Assembly: GCA_902774905.1 (NCBI GenBank)
Contig: CACYKF010000001.1
Location: forward strand, 62,001 to 126,000
Source of the DNA: an uncultured bacterium
GTDB lineage: Bacteria; Cyanobacteriota; Vampirovibrionia; Gastranaerophilales; Gastranaerophilaceae
DNA length: 64,000 bases
Reading direction: 5' to 3'
Part shown: one piece after another, positions 8,283 through 17,550 of the stretch
Layout: each line of letters starts with the position of its first letter
Position numbering within the stretch: the stretch's first letter is position 1
Made by a program: the position numbers and the translations under genes
The notes under the pieces: model-generated
The model's input: the letters and a program-made list of their open reading frames with translations, nothing else
What the model was told of the DNA's origin: nothing
Databases searched by the model: none

Positions 8283-10664
8283 TTACTTTATCTCAACTAC
8301 GCTGACACCGTCTCCGCCTTCTGAGTCTTCTCCGGGTCTGAATTTGGCAACATAAGGCGATGTTTTGAGAAAATCTCTTACGGCTTGTTTTAGTGCGCCT
8401 GTTCCGTGCCCATGGATTATGTAAACAGGAGAAAGATTTGCAAGACTTGCCTTATCAAGATAATTTTCAACTTCGTCTAAGGCTTCTTCAACTCTGTAAC
8501 CTCTAAGGTCAAGTTCCTGACTCATTGCATATTTGCGAAGTTCAAACTTTTTAAATGATGTTCCGGGTATTATATTTTTCTTTGTTTCTTTGTAATTTTC
8601 GTCAAGGACTGCGAGTTCATCTGTTTTGACTTTCATTGTCATATTGCCCATATCGACGGTTAATCTTTTATTCTTGTCAGGCAGAGTAATAACTTTGACT
8701 TTTTGATGAAGATTTTTGAGCATTACAACATCACCTACAACTACCTTATCCCAGTCAATTTCAATATATTGTTCTTTATCTGAGGCATTATCAACATCAT
8801 TTCTGAAATTTTGTTCAAGTTTTGCAAGACGGGAGTATGCTCTGCGTGCAATTTTTTCGGATTTTTCCTGCCGAAGTTCGTCTAAAATCCGCTTAATTTC
8901 TGCTCTTGCGCTCATAATTTCCGAATCAAATTTGATTTTGATGTTTTTTAGTGTCTTTTTCTTGTCCTTTTTTACCTGATTAAGATTTTCTTCGTATTCT
9001 TTCTTTATAGAAAGCGAATCCTCTTTTAATTCCTGTGCTTTTTCAAGATTTTGGGATAATTCCTGATGAGTTTTTTGTAACTTTTCAACAACTGCAATAG
9101 TCGGGTCTTTTTGAGTAAGAAGAGCAGTTTTTGCTTTATCTGTAATATCTTTATCAAGTCCAAGATTTGATGCGATAGAAATTGCGTTACTCAGTCCGGG
9201 AATACCGATAAGAAGTTTATAGGTCGGTTGCAGGGTTTCTGTATTAAATTCAACTGAAGCATTTTTAAAAAACGGATTTGAAAATTCAAGTGCCTTTAAT
9301 TCTCCGTAATGAGTGGTAATTACGCTTGTAACATTTTTCTGTGCCAATTTCTCCAAAATCCCTTGAGCCAGAACTGCCCCTTCGACAGGGTCTGTTCCTG
9401 CGCAGATTTCATCTAACAAAACAAATGACTCCGCATCACTTTCTTTCAGTATTTCGATAATATTTGTCATGTGTGATGAAAAGGTTGAAAGACTTTCTAA
9501 TATGCTTTGGTTATCTCCGATATCCGCAAAGACATTTTTAAACGGATAAAGTTTTGCATAAGTACAGGGAAGAAACATTCCCGCTTTTGCCATAAGTATA
9601 AAAAGCCCGATAGTTTTTAGTGTTACGGTTTTTCCGCCTGTATTTGAACCTGTGATTATCAGAGAATTATAATTACATTTACCTCCGATTTCAAAATTAT
9701 TTGAAACAACATCTTCCCCTTTTGAAATTAAAAGCAAAGGATGTTTCATATTTTCAAAATAAATATAACCCTGCTCATTTGTAATTTCAGGTTCGACGGC
9801 TTGTAATTTTACAGCATATCTTGCTTTTGCAAAGTGAAAATCAATTTCTGCCATAATCCTTTCGCATTGTGAAAGTTCTTTTAAACGACCTTTGACTAAA
9901 TCAGTCAGAGAAACAAGAATTTTTATACACTCCTGTCTTATTTTTGCTTTAACTTCTCTTATTTTGTTGTTTAACGGGACAATTTGGGCAGGTTCAATAT
10001 AAAATGTTTTTGCACTTGCCGATACATCATGCACAATACCGGGAATTTTGGTTTTATTTGATGCCATCACCTGAAAAACTATTCGATCATCTCTTTGTGT
10101 ATAAATATTTTCCTGTAAATATTTTGAAAAATTCGGGTTATTTAAAAGCGAATTAACTGTATCTCTGATATTTTGTTCGGTATCTCTTAATGAAGAATAC
10201 AGTCCTTTGAGTTCAGGGGTTGCGTTTTGTCTTATTTTTAAATTTTCATCAAAAGTTTCAAAAATTTTGTCTTCGGTTTCTTTATCGGATATTAAATTTT
10301 GAACCTTTTCTTTTAATAAAAAATTATCTTCACTGTTTTCATTGATAAACTTTTTTAGTAACCTTGATGATTTCATGGTTTTTGCAAGGTCAATGAGTTC
10401 TTGTTCTTCAAGATACGAAAGTGAAGCATTATTTTCGATTTTACTTACATCTGCAATAAATTCTGTCGGAGTTTCTTTTGCAAGATCAAGAATTTTTTTT
10501 GCCTCTCTTGTGAGTTCAATTTGTTCTCTGATTTTATCAAAATCATTGTAAACAGGCATTGTTAGACAAAGATTTTCGCTTTGCCAAAACTTTGAAAATT
10601 TGGCAAGTTCTGTTTTAATCTTGTCAAATTCCAATGATTCGTATGTTTTAGAAATGATACTCAT
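8283..10664 (-). CDS. mutS2: MutS2 family ATPase/endonuclease
   Basis: MutS2 is a MutS homologue without the mismatch-recognition domain. It acts on branched DNA or rescues collided ribosomes. The 793-aa product has the core and clamp helices, Walker A GSNTGGKT (about 339-346), Walker B SFVLLDEICAGTDP, a long coiled coil, and a C-terminal Smr domain with LDLRGYRVEEAL and HGHGTGALK. A longer frame starts at 10682. I chose ATG 10664 because a TACAAT box lies exactly 6 bases before it and family alignment starts there. Confidence 0.92.
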   Translation of the reverse strand: MSIISKTYESLEFDKIKTELAKFSKFWQSENLCLTMPVYNDFDKIREQIELTREAKKILDLAKETPTEFIADVSKIENNASLSYLEEQELIDLAKTMKSSRLLKKFINENSEDNFLLKEKVQNLISDKETEDKIFETFDENLKIRQNATPELKGLYSSLRDTEQNIRDTVNSLLNNPNFSKYLQENIYTQRDDRIVFQVMASNKTKIPGIVHDVSASAKTFYIEPAQIVPLNNKIREVKAKIRQECIKILVSLTDLVKGRLKELSQCERIMAEIDFHFAKARYAVKLQAVEPEITNEQGYIYFENMKHPLLLISKGEDVVSNNFEIGGKCNYNSLIITGSNTGGKTVTLKTIGLFILMAKAGMFLPCTYAKLYPFKNVFADIGDNQSILESLSTFSSHMTNIIEILKESDAESFVLLDEICAGTDPVEGAVLAQGILEKLAQKNVTSVITTHYGELKALEFSNPFFKNASVEFNTETLQPTYKLLIGIPGLSNAISIASNLGLDKDITDKAKTALLTQKDPTIAVVEKLQKTHQELSQNLEKAQELKEDSLSIKKEYEENLNQVKKDKKKTLKNIKIKFDSEIMSARAEIKRILDELRQEKSEKIARRAYSRLAKLEQNFRNDVDNASDKEQYIEIDWDKVVVGDVVMLKNLHQKVKVITLPDKNKRLTVDMGNMTMKVKTDELAVLDENYKETKKNIIPGTSFKKFELRKYAMSQELDLRGYRVEEALDEVENYLDKASLANLSPVYIIHGHGTGALKQAVRDFLKTSPYVAKFRPGEDSEGGDGVSVVEIK

Positions 10665-10676
10665 AAAAAAATTGTA
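10662..10676 (-). promoter_or_regulatory. -10 box 6 nt before mutS2 start (leaderless candidate)
   Basis: TACAAT at 10676-10671 is followed by six T and ATG 10664. There is no Shine-Dalgarno. The spacing places the transcript start on the A of ATG and helps choose this start over the upstream in-frame ATG. Confidence 0.55.
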
Positions 10677-10757
10677 TAACAAAAACGGCTTAATTTGATT
10701 TCAGATTATCTTTTTGTTAAAATTAATCTGTTATTAAAAATTAGGGAGAACTTAACT

Positions 10758-11567
10758 ATGGATTTAATGAAAGGTAAAAAAGGTTTAATTTTTGGTGTAA
10801 GTAACACTCACGGTATCGCTTACGGTATAGCAAAAGAAATTTATGAAGCAGGTGGCGAAATCGCTTTTACTTATGCAAATGAAGCAATGGAAAAGCGTGT
10901 AAGACCTATTGCCGAAAGTTTTGGCGCAAAAATTATTATGGAATGTGATGTTACTAAAGAAGAAGATGTTAAAAAAGTTTTTGACGAATGTGAAAAAGTT
11001 TACGGCAAATTGGATTTTGTTGTTCACGCGGTTGCATTTGCAAATAAAGAAGATTTAACAGGCAGATTTATTGATACAACAAAGGCAGGCTGGGATTTGG
11101 CACTCGGTATAAGTGCTTATTCTCTTGTGACTGTTTGTAAATATGCAGAAAATGTCATGAACGAAGGCGGTTCAATATTTGCAATGACATATTTGGGTTC
11201 AATATTGTCAGTGCCGGGCTATAATGTAATGGGTGTTGCAAAAGCGGCATTAGAATCTTCTATGAGATTTTTATCTGTTGATTTAGGTAAAAAAGGTGTG
11301 AGAGTCAACTGCTTGTCTGCAGGCCCTGTTAAAACCCTTGCAGCAATGGGTATCGGCGGATTTTCAAAAATGCTTAAAGCCGCAGTAGCAAGAGCGCCTT
11401 TAGGAAGAAATGTTGCGTTGGAAGATGTTGGTAAAGCAGGTTTATTCCTTGCTTCAGATTTATCTTCAGGCATGACAGGTGAAGTTATCTATGCGGATTG
11501 CGGTTGCCACAGTGCTTACGCTTCAGCAGAAGAAATGGATATTCTTTCAAATAATCTGGAATTATAA
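10758..11567 (+). CDS. fabI: Enoyl-ACP reductase FabI
   Basis: FabI performs the last reduction of each fatty-acid elongation round using NAD(P)H. The 269 aa contain the FabI-type nucleotide loop GVSNTHGIAYGIAKEI, the catalytic Tyr/Lys in YNVMGVAKAALESSMRFL and the downstream RVNCLSAGPVKTLAA. An in-frame extension to 10695 exists, but ATG 10758 has a clear AGGGAGAA ribosome site and matches the family start. It is divergent from mutS2, and a promoter must lie in the 90-base gap. Confidence 0.93.
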   Translation: MDLMKGKKGLIFGVSNTHGIAYGIAKEIYEAGGEIAFTYANEAMEKRVRPIAESFGAKIIMECDVTKEEDVKKVFDECEKVYGKLDFVVHAVAFANKEDLTGRFIDTTKAGWDLALGISAYSLVTVCKYAENVMNEGGSIFAMTYLGSILSVPGYNVMGVAKAALESSMRFLSVDLGKKGVRVNCLSAGPVKTLAAMGIGGFSKMLKAAVARAPLGRNVALEDVGKAGLFLASDLSSGMTGEVIYADCGCHSAYASAEEMDILSNNLEL

Positions 11568-11592
11568 TTACTGATTAAAAATTAATTGATAT

Positions 11593-11643
11593 AGCGGGAA
11601 TTTTAAGATTCTGAAATAAATTCAGAATGACAAAATTCCCGCT
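11593..11643. repeat. Palindromic repeat (AGATTCTGAAATNAATTCAGAATGAC family) with extended arms
   Basis: The outer arms AGCGGGAATTTT (11593-11604) and AAAATTCCCGCT (11632-11643) enclose the family core (11605-11631), itself a hairpin. It lies between fabI and uvrC and may terminate fabI transcription. Other copies are at 38374-38432 and 44452-44538. Confidence 0.8.
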
Positions 11644-11659
11644 TGTTTTAAAAATATGA

Positions 11660-11674
11660 TATAATACCCTTATG
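11660..11674 (+). promoter_or_regulatory. TATAAT 6 nt before uvrC start (leaderless candidate)
   Basis: A perfect TATAAT at 11660-11665 is followed by ACCCTT and ATG 11672. There is no ribosome-binding sequence. Confidence 0.6.
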
Positions 11675-13336
11675 AACGAAAAATTGAAAGAAAGTTTAAA
11701 AATGCTGCCCGAACTTCCGGGGTGTTATATTTATTACAATTCGGATAACGAAATTATTTATGTCGGGAAAGCAAAAATTTTGAAACGCAGAGTGAAATCA
11801 TACTTTAACCGTAAACACGATAGCGTAAAGGTTAATGTTTTGGTTTCTCAAATTGATCATCTTGAATACATTATTACAAATTCCGAAGTCGAAGCGCTGA
11901 TTTTGGAAAGTCATTTAATTAAAAAACACAAGCCAAAATATAATATTTTGTTAAAAGATGATAAAAAATATCCGTATTTTCTCATAACTGATGAGGATTT
12001 TCCGCGCATACAAATTGTCCGTAAGAGAAATATGAATAAATTAAAAGGCAGATATTACGGGCCTTACACAAATATTGGCGCAATGCATTCTACACTTGAT
12101 TTTTTAAAGAAAATTTTCCCTCTCAAACAATGCAAAACTCCCCGTTTCAAATCAAGACCTTGTCTGTATTATTCGATAGGTAAATGTCTTGCGCCTTGTC
12201 AGGGGCTTGTTTCAAGTGAAGAATACAAAGCGGTTGTTCATCAGGCAGAGTTATTTTTATCCGGCAAACAGTCTGAACTTATGGCGCAACTAATGGCACA
12301 AATTCAAAAATACTCGGATTCTTTGCAGTTTGAAAAGGCGGCAAGGCTTCGTGACAGTTATTTCGATTTGCAAAAAACTCTCGAAAAGCAAAAAGTTGTT
12401 TATGAAAATACGAGATTGAATGAGGATGTAATTTCTCTTGCGCATGAGGACGGAATTTTGGTCATAGTAATAATGATGATAAGAGAAGGCAGGCTTATTG
12501 ATAAAAAAGATTTTACTTTTGATGTTGAATCAGAAGATAAAATTGAGTATTTTGAAACATTTTTCAAAGAATATTACAACACATTGTCTTTGGAATTCCC
12601 TGACAGAATTGTATCTGATGTACTTGAACAGGTCGGGAATAAGTCTTTGTATGAACAGTGGCTAAAAATAATATCTAATAAAAATGTAAGAATAAGTTAC
12701 GGTAAATCTGCGCAAGGTAAAGAACTCCAAAAACTTGCCGATAAAAATGCACAAGTTATATTAAATAATGCAAAACTTTCTAAAATGTCAAAAATCAATG
12801 AAGACTTCAATCAAATCGGTGCATTTTTGAAAGAAAAATTGAAACTGAATAATTTTCCGTACAGAATGGAATGTTATGATATTTCACACATTCAGGGGAC
12901 AAATACCGTAGCATCAATGGTAACATTTATAAACGGATTAAGTAAAAAATCCGAATACAGAAAGTTTAAAATTAAATCTACTGAAGGAAAGCCGGATGAC
13001 TTTTTATCAATGAAAGAAGTTTTGACAAGACGACTTTCCCGTTTGGGCGAAAAAGGCTGGGATAAACCCGATTTAATTATAATTGACGGTGGTAAAGGGC
13101 AACTTTCAAGTGTTATGAAGGTTGTAAAAGATATGGGCGTAACCGGAATTGATTTTGTCAGTCTTGCAAAAAGACAAGAGGAAGTATTTTTACCACGAAA
13201 ATCAAAATCTATACTTTTGCCTCGAGAGTCAAGCGCTTTGTTTTTAATTCAAAGAATCAGAGATGAAGCGCACAGGTTTGCAATAACTTATCACCGAAAA
13301 CTCAGGGGTAAAAACAGTTTGAAAGATAAGTCTTAG
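11672..13336 (+). CDS. uvrC: Excinuclease ABC subunit C, lacking the C-terminal HhH domain
   Basis: UvrC makes both incisions in nucleotide excision repair. Visible are the GIY-YIG nuclease domain (about 15-95, GCYIYYNSD then IIYVGKAKILKRRVKSYF), a UvrB-binding UVR segment (about 205-240), and the RNase H-like 5' nuclease domain with YDISHIQGTNTVASMV, IIIDGGKGQLSSV and HRFAITYHRKLR. The frame stops about 10 residues after HRKLR, where family members continue with about 50 residues of paired helix-hairpin-helix. The length is 554 aa, against about 600 usually. The tail overlaps the convergent gene by 4 bases. Confidence 0.93.
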   Translation: MNEKLKESLKMLPELPGCYIYYNSDNEIIYVGKAKILKRRVKSYFNRKHDSVKVNVLVSQIDHLEYIITNSEVEALILESHLIKKHKPKYNILLKDDKKYPYFLITDEDFPRIQIVRKRNMNKLKGRYYGPYTNIGAMHSTLDFLKKIFPLKQCKTPRFKSRPCLYYSIGKCLAPCQGLVSSEEYKAVVHQAELFLSGKQSELMAQLMAQIQKYSDSLQFEKAARLRDSYFDLQKTLEKQKVVYENTRLNEDVISLAHEDGILVIVIMMIREGRLIDKKDFTFDVESEDKIEYFETFFKEYYNTLSLEFPDRIVSDVLEQVGNKSLYEQWLKIISNKNVRISYGKSAQGKELQKLADKNAQVILNNAKLSKMSKINEDFNQIGAFLKEKLKLNNFPYRMECYDISHIQGTNTVASMVTFINGLSKKSEYRKFKIKSTEGKPDDFLSMKEVLTRRLSRLGEKGWDKPDLIIIDGGKGQLSSVMKVVKDMGVTGIDFVSLAKRQEEVFLPRKSKSILLPRESSALFLIQRIRDEAHRFAITYHRKLRGKNSLKDKS

Positions 13337-13839
13337 GAAAGTCTGCGTCTGTTTGCCCGCAGGAAGTCTTTTACTTCGTTTTTAATTTGTTTTTTTCTTT
13401 CCATACGCTGTGCTTCCTGTATTCTTCCCACTGCGGCTCTTGCCTCATAAACTCTTTTAATTTTCCCGTTTGCATCAACTTCAATAGCGTAATCATCAGA
13501 TTCTTCGTGGTCGCCCAATGATGTTAAGTTGTCTCGGAAATTTTTATATATTTCATTTAACTCTGAAACTACTGCGTAATTTCCAATCCATTTGTGAACA
13601 TATTTTTCATCAGGACCAAGTCCGCCATCTACTCGTGTTCCATCTCTAAGGCTGTATGTTGCTTCCGAAATACCAATACGAATACTTATGTGCGGATATC
13701 GCACTGTTTCATCCATTGCAAGTTTGATATTGTTGTACTTTGACATGTTCAAATTTACTGCGGATGAACTGTGTGCATCTGATTGAGAATCAAGGATGAA
13801 TGATTGAAGTTTGTTTGCCATTTCGTTTAATGTTGTCAT
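13333..13839 (-). CDS. Conserved-looking hypothetical protein
   Basis: The 168-aa soluble protein has no signal peptide or membrane segment. It ends in a strongly basic helix (RMERKKQIKNEVKDFLRANR). The middle contains YPHISIRIGISEATYSLRDG, which looks like a short beta sheet, and an acidic EESDDYAIEVDANGKIKRVYEARAA stretch. I do not recognise the family. It lies 14 bases after the UPF0210 gene on the same strand and could be the last gene of that operon. Confidence 0.6.
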   Translation of the reverse strand: MTTLNEMANKLQSFILDSQSDAHSSSAVNLNMSKYNNIKLAMDETVRYPHISIRIGISEATYSLRDGTRVDGGLGPDEKYVHKWIGNYAVVSELNEIYKNFRDNLTSLGDHEESDDYAIEVDANGKIKRVYEARAAVGRIQEAQRMERKKQIKNEVKDFLRANRRRLS

Positions 13840-13853
13840 AAGTTTATACCTGT

Positions 13854-15215
13854 TTAATTATTCAAACTGTGTATCGGAGCAGGAATCCTTCCCCCTCTTT
13901 TAACAAAATTATCTGAAGTTAAATCACTTACATTCATAATCGGGGCATCCCCGAGAAGTCCGCCAAAATGAACACTTTGCCCTGCTTTTTTGCCAATAGC
14001 GGGAATGATTCTTACTGCTGTTGTTTTTTTGTTAATCATTCCTATTGCCATTTCATCCGCAATCATTCCGGCAATAGTATTTTCCGGTGTGTTTCCCGGA
14101 ATTGCTATCATATCTAATCCGACAGAGCAAACCGAAGTCATTGCTTCGAGTTTTTGAATATTTATATATTCTTTTTGTGCTGCTTCAATCATCCCCGCAT
14201 CTTCAGAAACAGGAATAAAAGCACCTGACAGACCTCCGACATGAGAACTTGCCATTATACCGCCTTTTTTTACCGCATCATTTAGCATTGCAAGTGCGGC
14301 GGTTGTTCCGTGTGCGCCTGCATGTTCAAGTCCCATTGCCTGAAAAATTCCTGCTACGCTGTCACCAACCGCAGGTGTCGGAGCAAGTGATAAGTCTATA
14401 ACACCAAACGGAATATCTAATCTTTTTGATAATTTTCTGCCGATAAGTTCCCCTGTTGAAGTTATTTTATAAGCAGTCTGCTTAATTTTGTTCGCAAGTT
14501 CGCTCATATCCGCTTTATTATCCATAGCAAGAATTGCCGCTCTGACAGCCCCCGGGCCTGAAACACCGACATTTAAAGCGGCTTCACTCTCTCCTATGCC
14601 GCAAAATGCCCCTGCCATAAACGGATTATCTCCGGGAACATTGCAAAATACCACAAGTTTTGCCGCCCCAATGCAGTCGTTATCTTTTGTCAATATAGCC
14701 GATTCTTTGATAATTTTTGCCATTTTTAATACGGCATCCATATTTATACCGGCTTTTGAAGATGCAACATTGACGGATGAACATACTCTTTGGGTTTGTG
14801 CAAGAGCCTGAGGAATACTTTCTATCAAAAGTTCATCCCCCTTTGTCATCCCCTTTTCAACAAGTGCGCTGAATCCTCCGACAAAATTTACCCCTACTTC
14901 TTTTGCTGCCATATCAAGTACTTTTGCTATTTTGACATAGTCAGGATTTTTACAGGATTCTCCTATTATTGATATTGGTGTAACAGAAATCCTTTTGTTG
15001 ATTATTGGGATAGAATATTCGTCTGCAAGTTCATCGGCATAAGATACCAAATTTTTTGCATATTTTTTTATTTTTGTATAAATATTGTCACAAAGTCTGT
15101 CAATATCTTCTGATATACAATCCCTCAAACTCAGTGCCAAAGTGACCGTTCTGATATCAAGATTGTATAACTTAATCATATTAATTGTTTCTAATATATT
15201 ATTTTCTTCAATCAT
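13854..15215 (-). CDS. UPF0210 / DUF711 (PFL) family protein
   Basis: The 453-aa product matches the UPF0210 family, related in fold to anaerobic glycyl-radical (PFL-like) proteins but without a known reaction. Characteristic stretches are [30 protein letters not shown] and [20 protein letters not shown] near the middle. In many bacteria the gene follows a small ACT-domain gene; here it instead follows, by one base, the MotB/OmpA-like gene. The start is presumably coupled to that upstream gene. Confidence 0.85.
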   Translation of the reverse strand: MIEENNILETINMIKLYNLDIRTVTLALSLRDCISEDIDRLCDNIYTKIKKYAKNLVSYADELADEYSIPIINKRISVTPISIIGESCKNPDYVKIAKVLDMAAKEVGVNFVGGFSALVEKGMTKGDELLIESIPQALAQTQRVCSSVNVASSKAGINMDAVLKMAKIIKESAILTKDNDCIGAAKLVVFCNVPGDNPFMAGAFCGIGESEAALNVGVSGPGAVRAAILAMDNKADMSELANKIKQTAYKITSTGELIGRKLSKRLDIPFGVIDLSLAPTPAVGDSVAGIFQAMGLEHAGAHGTTAALAMLNDAVKKGGIMASSHVGGLSGAFIPVSEDAGMIEAAQKEYINIQKLEAMTSVCSVGLDMIAIPGNTPENTIAGMIADEMAIGMINKKTTAVRIIPAIGKKAGQSVHFGGLLGDAPIMNVSDLTSDNFVKRGGRIPAPIHSLNN

Positions 15216-15216
15216 T

Positions 15217-15909
15217 TTATTTTTTTAATCCAAAGAATGTTGCTATGCTCCAGTCGGAAACCTTTAATTTTATTTCTACACGACGGCTTTTTGCCATATC
15301 TTCTTTCCCCTGATCATCAAGAATTAAGTCATTAAAACTTCTGCCTTCTACTGTTATCATGTGCCGAAATCCTTCGTTGTATTCCGGTTTATATTTTCCC
15401 TCAAGCATATATGCCGCAACGGAATTTGCCCTTTTTGTACTCAAATCCATGTTATATACAAACTGGTCATTTATGTTCGTAAGACCTGCAAATGCTTGTG
15501 AATCCGTGTGACCTACAATAATGATACTGTCGATGTTATCAACAAGTTTTTTGCTTGAAAAAATGGTGTTTACATAGATGGGGGTTAATTTGTCAAGAAA
15601 TTGCTTGCCCTCAGGTTTCAAAACATAACTGTTGACTTCAAAAAGTGCAGATGACGGAATTTTTAAGTCTCCTGTCATTCGGTCAACTTTTGCATCAATG
15701 TGTTGCTTTTGAAGTTCGCTTTCAATTTTTTTAGCAACCTCCATTTTTACACGCTGCTGCTGAACCGATTTTTGGTTAAAACCTGTCATAGCAAGTACAA
15801 ACAATGTAATGAAGATGATAGCCAAGCCTAACATAAGGTCTGACATTGTTACCCAAAAAATGTTTCCGTTATCTTCTTCTGCTCCACGCTTTCTTTGCAT
15901 CATTGCCAT
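15217..15909 (-). CDS. MotB/ZorB-like stator subunit with OmpA domain
   Basis: The 230-aa protein has a short cytoplasmic N-terminus and one membrane helix (about 18-42, [20 protein letters not shown]). The helix carries Asp24, positioned like the proton-carrying Asp of MotB/ZorB plugs. A linker and an OmpA-like peptidoglycan-binding domain (about 85-217) follow, with GHTDS at 133-137 and SRRVEIKL at 208-215. It probably anchors a five-to-two ion-driven motor to the wall. The partner ZorA/MotA-like gene lies 13 bases upstream. No flagellar genes are in the window. The AGGAG ribosome site is clear. Confidence 0.8.
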   Translation of the reverse strand: MAMMQRKRGAEEDNGNIFWVTMSDLMLGLAIIFITLFVLAMTGFNQKSVQQQRVKMEVAKKIESELQKQHIDAKVDRMTGDLKIPSSALFEVNSYVLKPEGKQFLDKLTPIYVNTIFSSKKLVDNIDSIIIVGHTDSQAFAGLTNINDQFVYNMDLSTKRANSVAAYMLEGKYKPEYNEGFRHMITVEGRSFNDLILDDQGKEDMAKSRRVEIKLKVSDWSIATFFGLKK

Positions 15910-15922
15910 TTATCAAGTTCTC

Positions 15923-16828
15923 CTAAAACAGCCCGTCAACTTCATCGCCGCCTTTTGCTCCTTTTGCGACTTCTTTCATTTGTTTATTAAGTTGGTTTAA
16001 TCCAAAAATCATATTTTCCAAGTAAGGTACAAGGTTTGCCGCCATTGTTTCGTTGAATGCATTTTTAAACTGTTTTGGCATTGTGCCGATAATATTTGCT
16101 GCGGAATTATTCTGGATTTTTGATTCTCTTAATATTTCATATAGGAATTTTTCAGATGAAATACTTGCAAATAATTCCCCTATCATATTTTGTATTTTTG
16201 CTAAAGGTTTTCTGCAAAGTTGTTGAAACAATGATTTTTCAACGAGCAAGTATATAAGCGAAGATGATACCGCAACAACTGATACAAATGCTGCGGCCTG
16301 CATCCCCTGCATAAACGCTGCAACAGAATTGATTGTTTTTTCAGGCGATGAAAAGTCAATCATACCAAATGCAATAGCAATTTTCATAAATGTAAACAAC
16401 GGACCGAAACCTGTAAGGATTGTCGGAATTGTTTGTACCATTTTGTAATTGAATTTTGATGTAACAAGTGTTTCTTCATTAAAGAAATATAACGGATCAA
16501 ATGTAGTCTGAACATTTTGCACTGTAGAAGATACATCCTGATACTGGTAATCGTCTCCTTCTTTTAATGCAACGGATTCAGAAAATACAAGTGTATTCTT
16601 AAATTCTATCCACAAAACAGACACATAAGGATTTGACAACATCCAGCCATCAAGTTCTTTGAATCTGAAATTCAAATCGTTTTTCTTAAATGTAGATATA
16701 AATTTAATAATTGTTTTTAAGTTTCTGTTTACCTTTATGTATTGAATACAGCAATATAAAATTGAAAATAAAAAAGTAAACAATACGATTAAGACAGGTA
16801 TATCAGTAAAAATCTCTTTAAAATCCAT
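15923..16828 (-). CDS. MotA/TolQ/ExbB-family proton channel, ZorA-like
   Basis: The 301-aa protein has three membrane helices (about 10-30, 131-156, 176-197). A 100-residue cytoplasmic segment lies between the first two, and VQTIPTILTGFGPLFTFMKI sits at the start of the second, the pattern of ZorA and other MotA/TolQ/ExbB channels. The C-terminal 100 residues are helical and soluble. ZorA of Zorya defence systems normally has a much longer coiled-coil tail. Together with the OmpA-domain gene it makes a complete stator. A GGAGG ribosome site is present. Whether the role is defence or cell envelope is undetermined. Confidence 0.75.
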   Translation of the reverse strand: MDFKEIFTDIPVLIVLFTFLFSILYCCIQYIKVNRNLKTIIKFISTFKKNDLNFRFKELDGWMLSNPYVSVLWIEFKNTLVFSESVALKEGDDYQYQDVSSTVQNVQTTFDPLYFFNEETLVTSKFNYKMVQTIPTILTGFGPLFTFMKIAIAFGMIDFSSPEKTINSVAAFMQGMQAAAFVSVVAVSSSLIYLLVEKSLFQQLCRKPLAKIQNMIGELFASISSEKFLYEILRESKIQNNSAANIIGTMPKQFKNAFNETMAANLVPYLENMIFGLNQLNKQMKEVAKGAKGGDEVDGLF

Positions 16829-16884
16829 ACTTCCTCCAATGATTTTAAAATTATAATACCATATTTTTCAATATCTATCAAATA

Positions 16885-17550
16885 TTAATCAGACAAGAAT
16901 TTAAATAATTCGTGTATATATTTTCCGATTAGAATTCCGACAAAACTTAGTACTATATCGTATAATATTTTCAGTCCGCTTTGAGCATTAACCCATGTTT
17001 GAATAAATACTGCTCCGTCACCTTTAATTATTGCAACAAGTGCCATATACATTACCCCACCCAAGTGTATGGCAAGCACCCCGGTTATAGAAGCAAGAAA
17101 CATAAACAGAAATGAATACTTTTTTCTTAAAAAACTTCCGGCAATAAAAACTCCGATAATGAAAGACAAAATGTAGCCAAATCCGTATTCACCGACATAG
17201 GTTATTCCTCCGCCGAGAGCAAAAACCGGGAATGCAAACAGTCCTATAACTATATACAAACTTGTGCATGTTATTGCCAATTTCCTGCCCAAAACAGAAC
17301 AAGCAAACATTATAGCAGGAATTTGCGGGATAATTGAAAAACAGTAGATATAATCTTCCGGTGAAAATGTTTTCCCGAACGAAAAGCCCTGAGGTATAAT
17401 ATAGTGTTTAATGTCAATATTTATAAAGGTTGCACAAATGATAAGTAATGTGCATAAAATAACCAACACAAAATTGTTTATCGGTATTTTTATATTGCTG
17501 TGCTTACCCTCAAGCCTTTTCATTTTTGGAATAAGGACTTCTTCAGACAT
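16885..17550 (-). CDS. bioY: Biotin transporter BioY
   Basis: BioY is the substrate-binding S component of an energy-coupling-factor biotin importer, or works alone. The 221 aa contain six hydrophobic helices and the family signatures LFAFPVFALGGGITYVGEYGFGYI (shortened here to FAFPVFALGGG) and IHLGGVMYM. No EcfA or EcfT genes are nearby. Its start overlaps the end of rimI by 8 bases, so the two form one transcript. Confidence 0.88.
   Translation of the reverse strand: MSEEVLIPKMKRLEGKHSNIKIPINNFVLVILCTLLIICATFINIDIKHYIIPQGFSFGKTFSPEDYIYCFSIIPQIPAIMFACSVLGRKLAITCTSLYIVIGLFAFPVFALGGGITYVGEYGFGYILSFIIGVFIAGSFLRKKYSFLFMFLASITGVLAIHLGGVMYMALVAIIKGDGAVFIQTWVNAQSGLKILYDIVLSFVGILIGKYIHELFKFLSD

Noticed and set aside
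10695-10757. N-terminal extension of FabI to 10695
   Set aside because: The extension lies in the divergent promoter region; ATG 10758 has the ribosome site and the family start.
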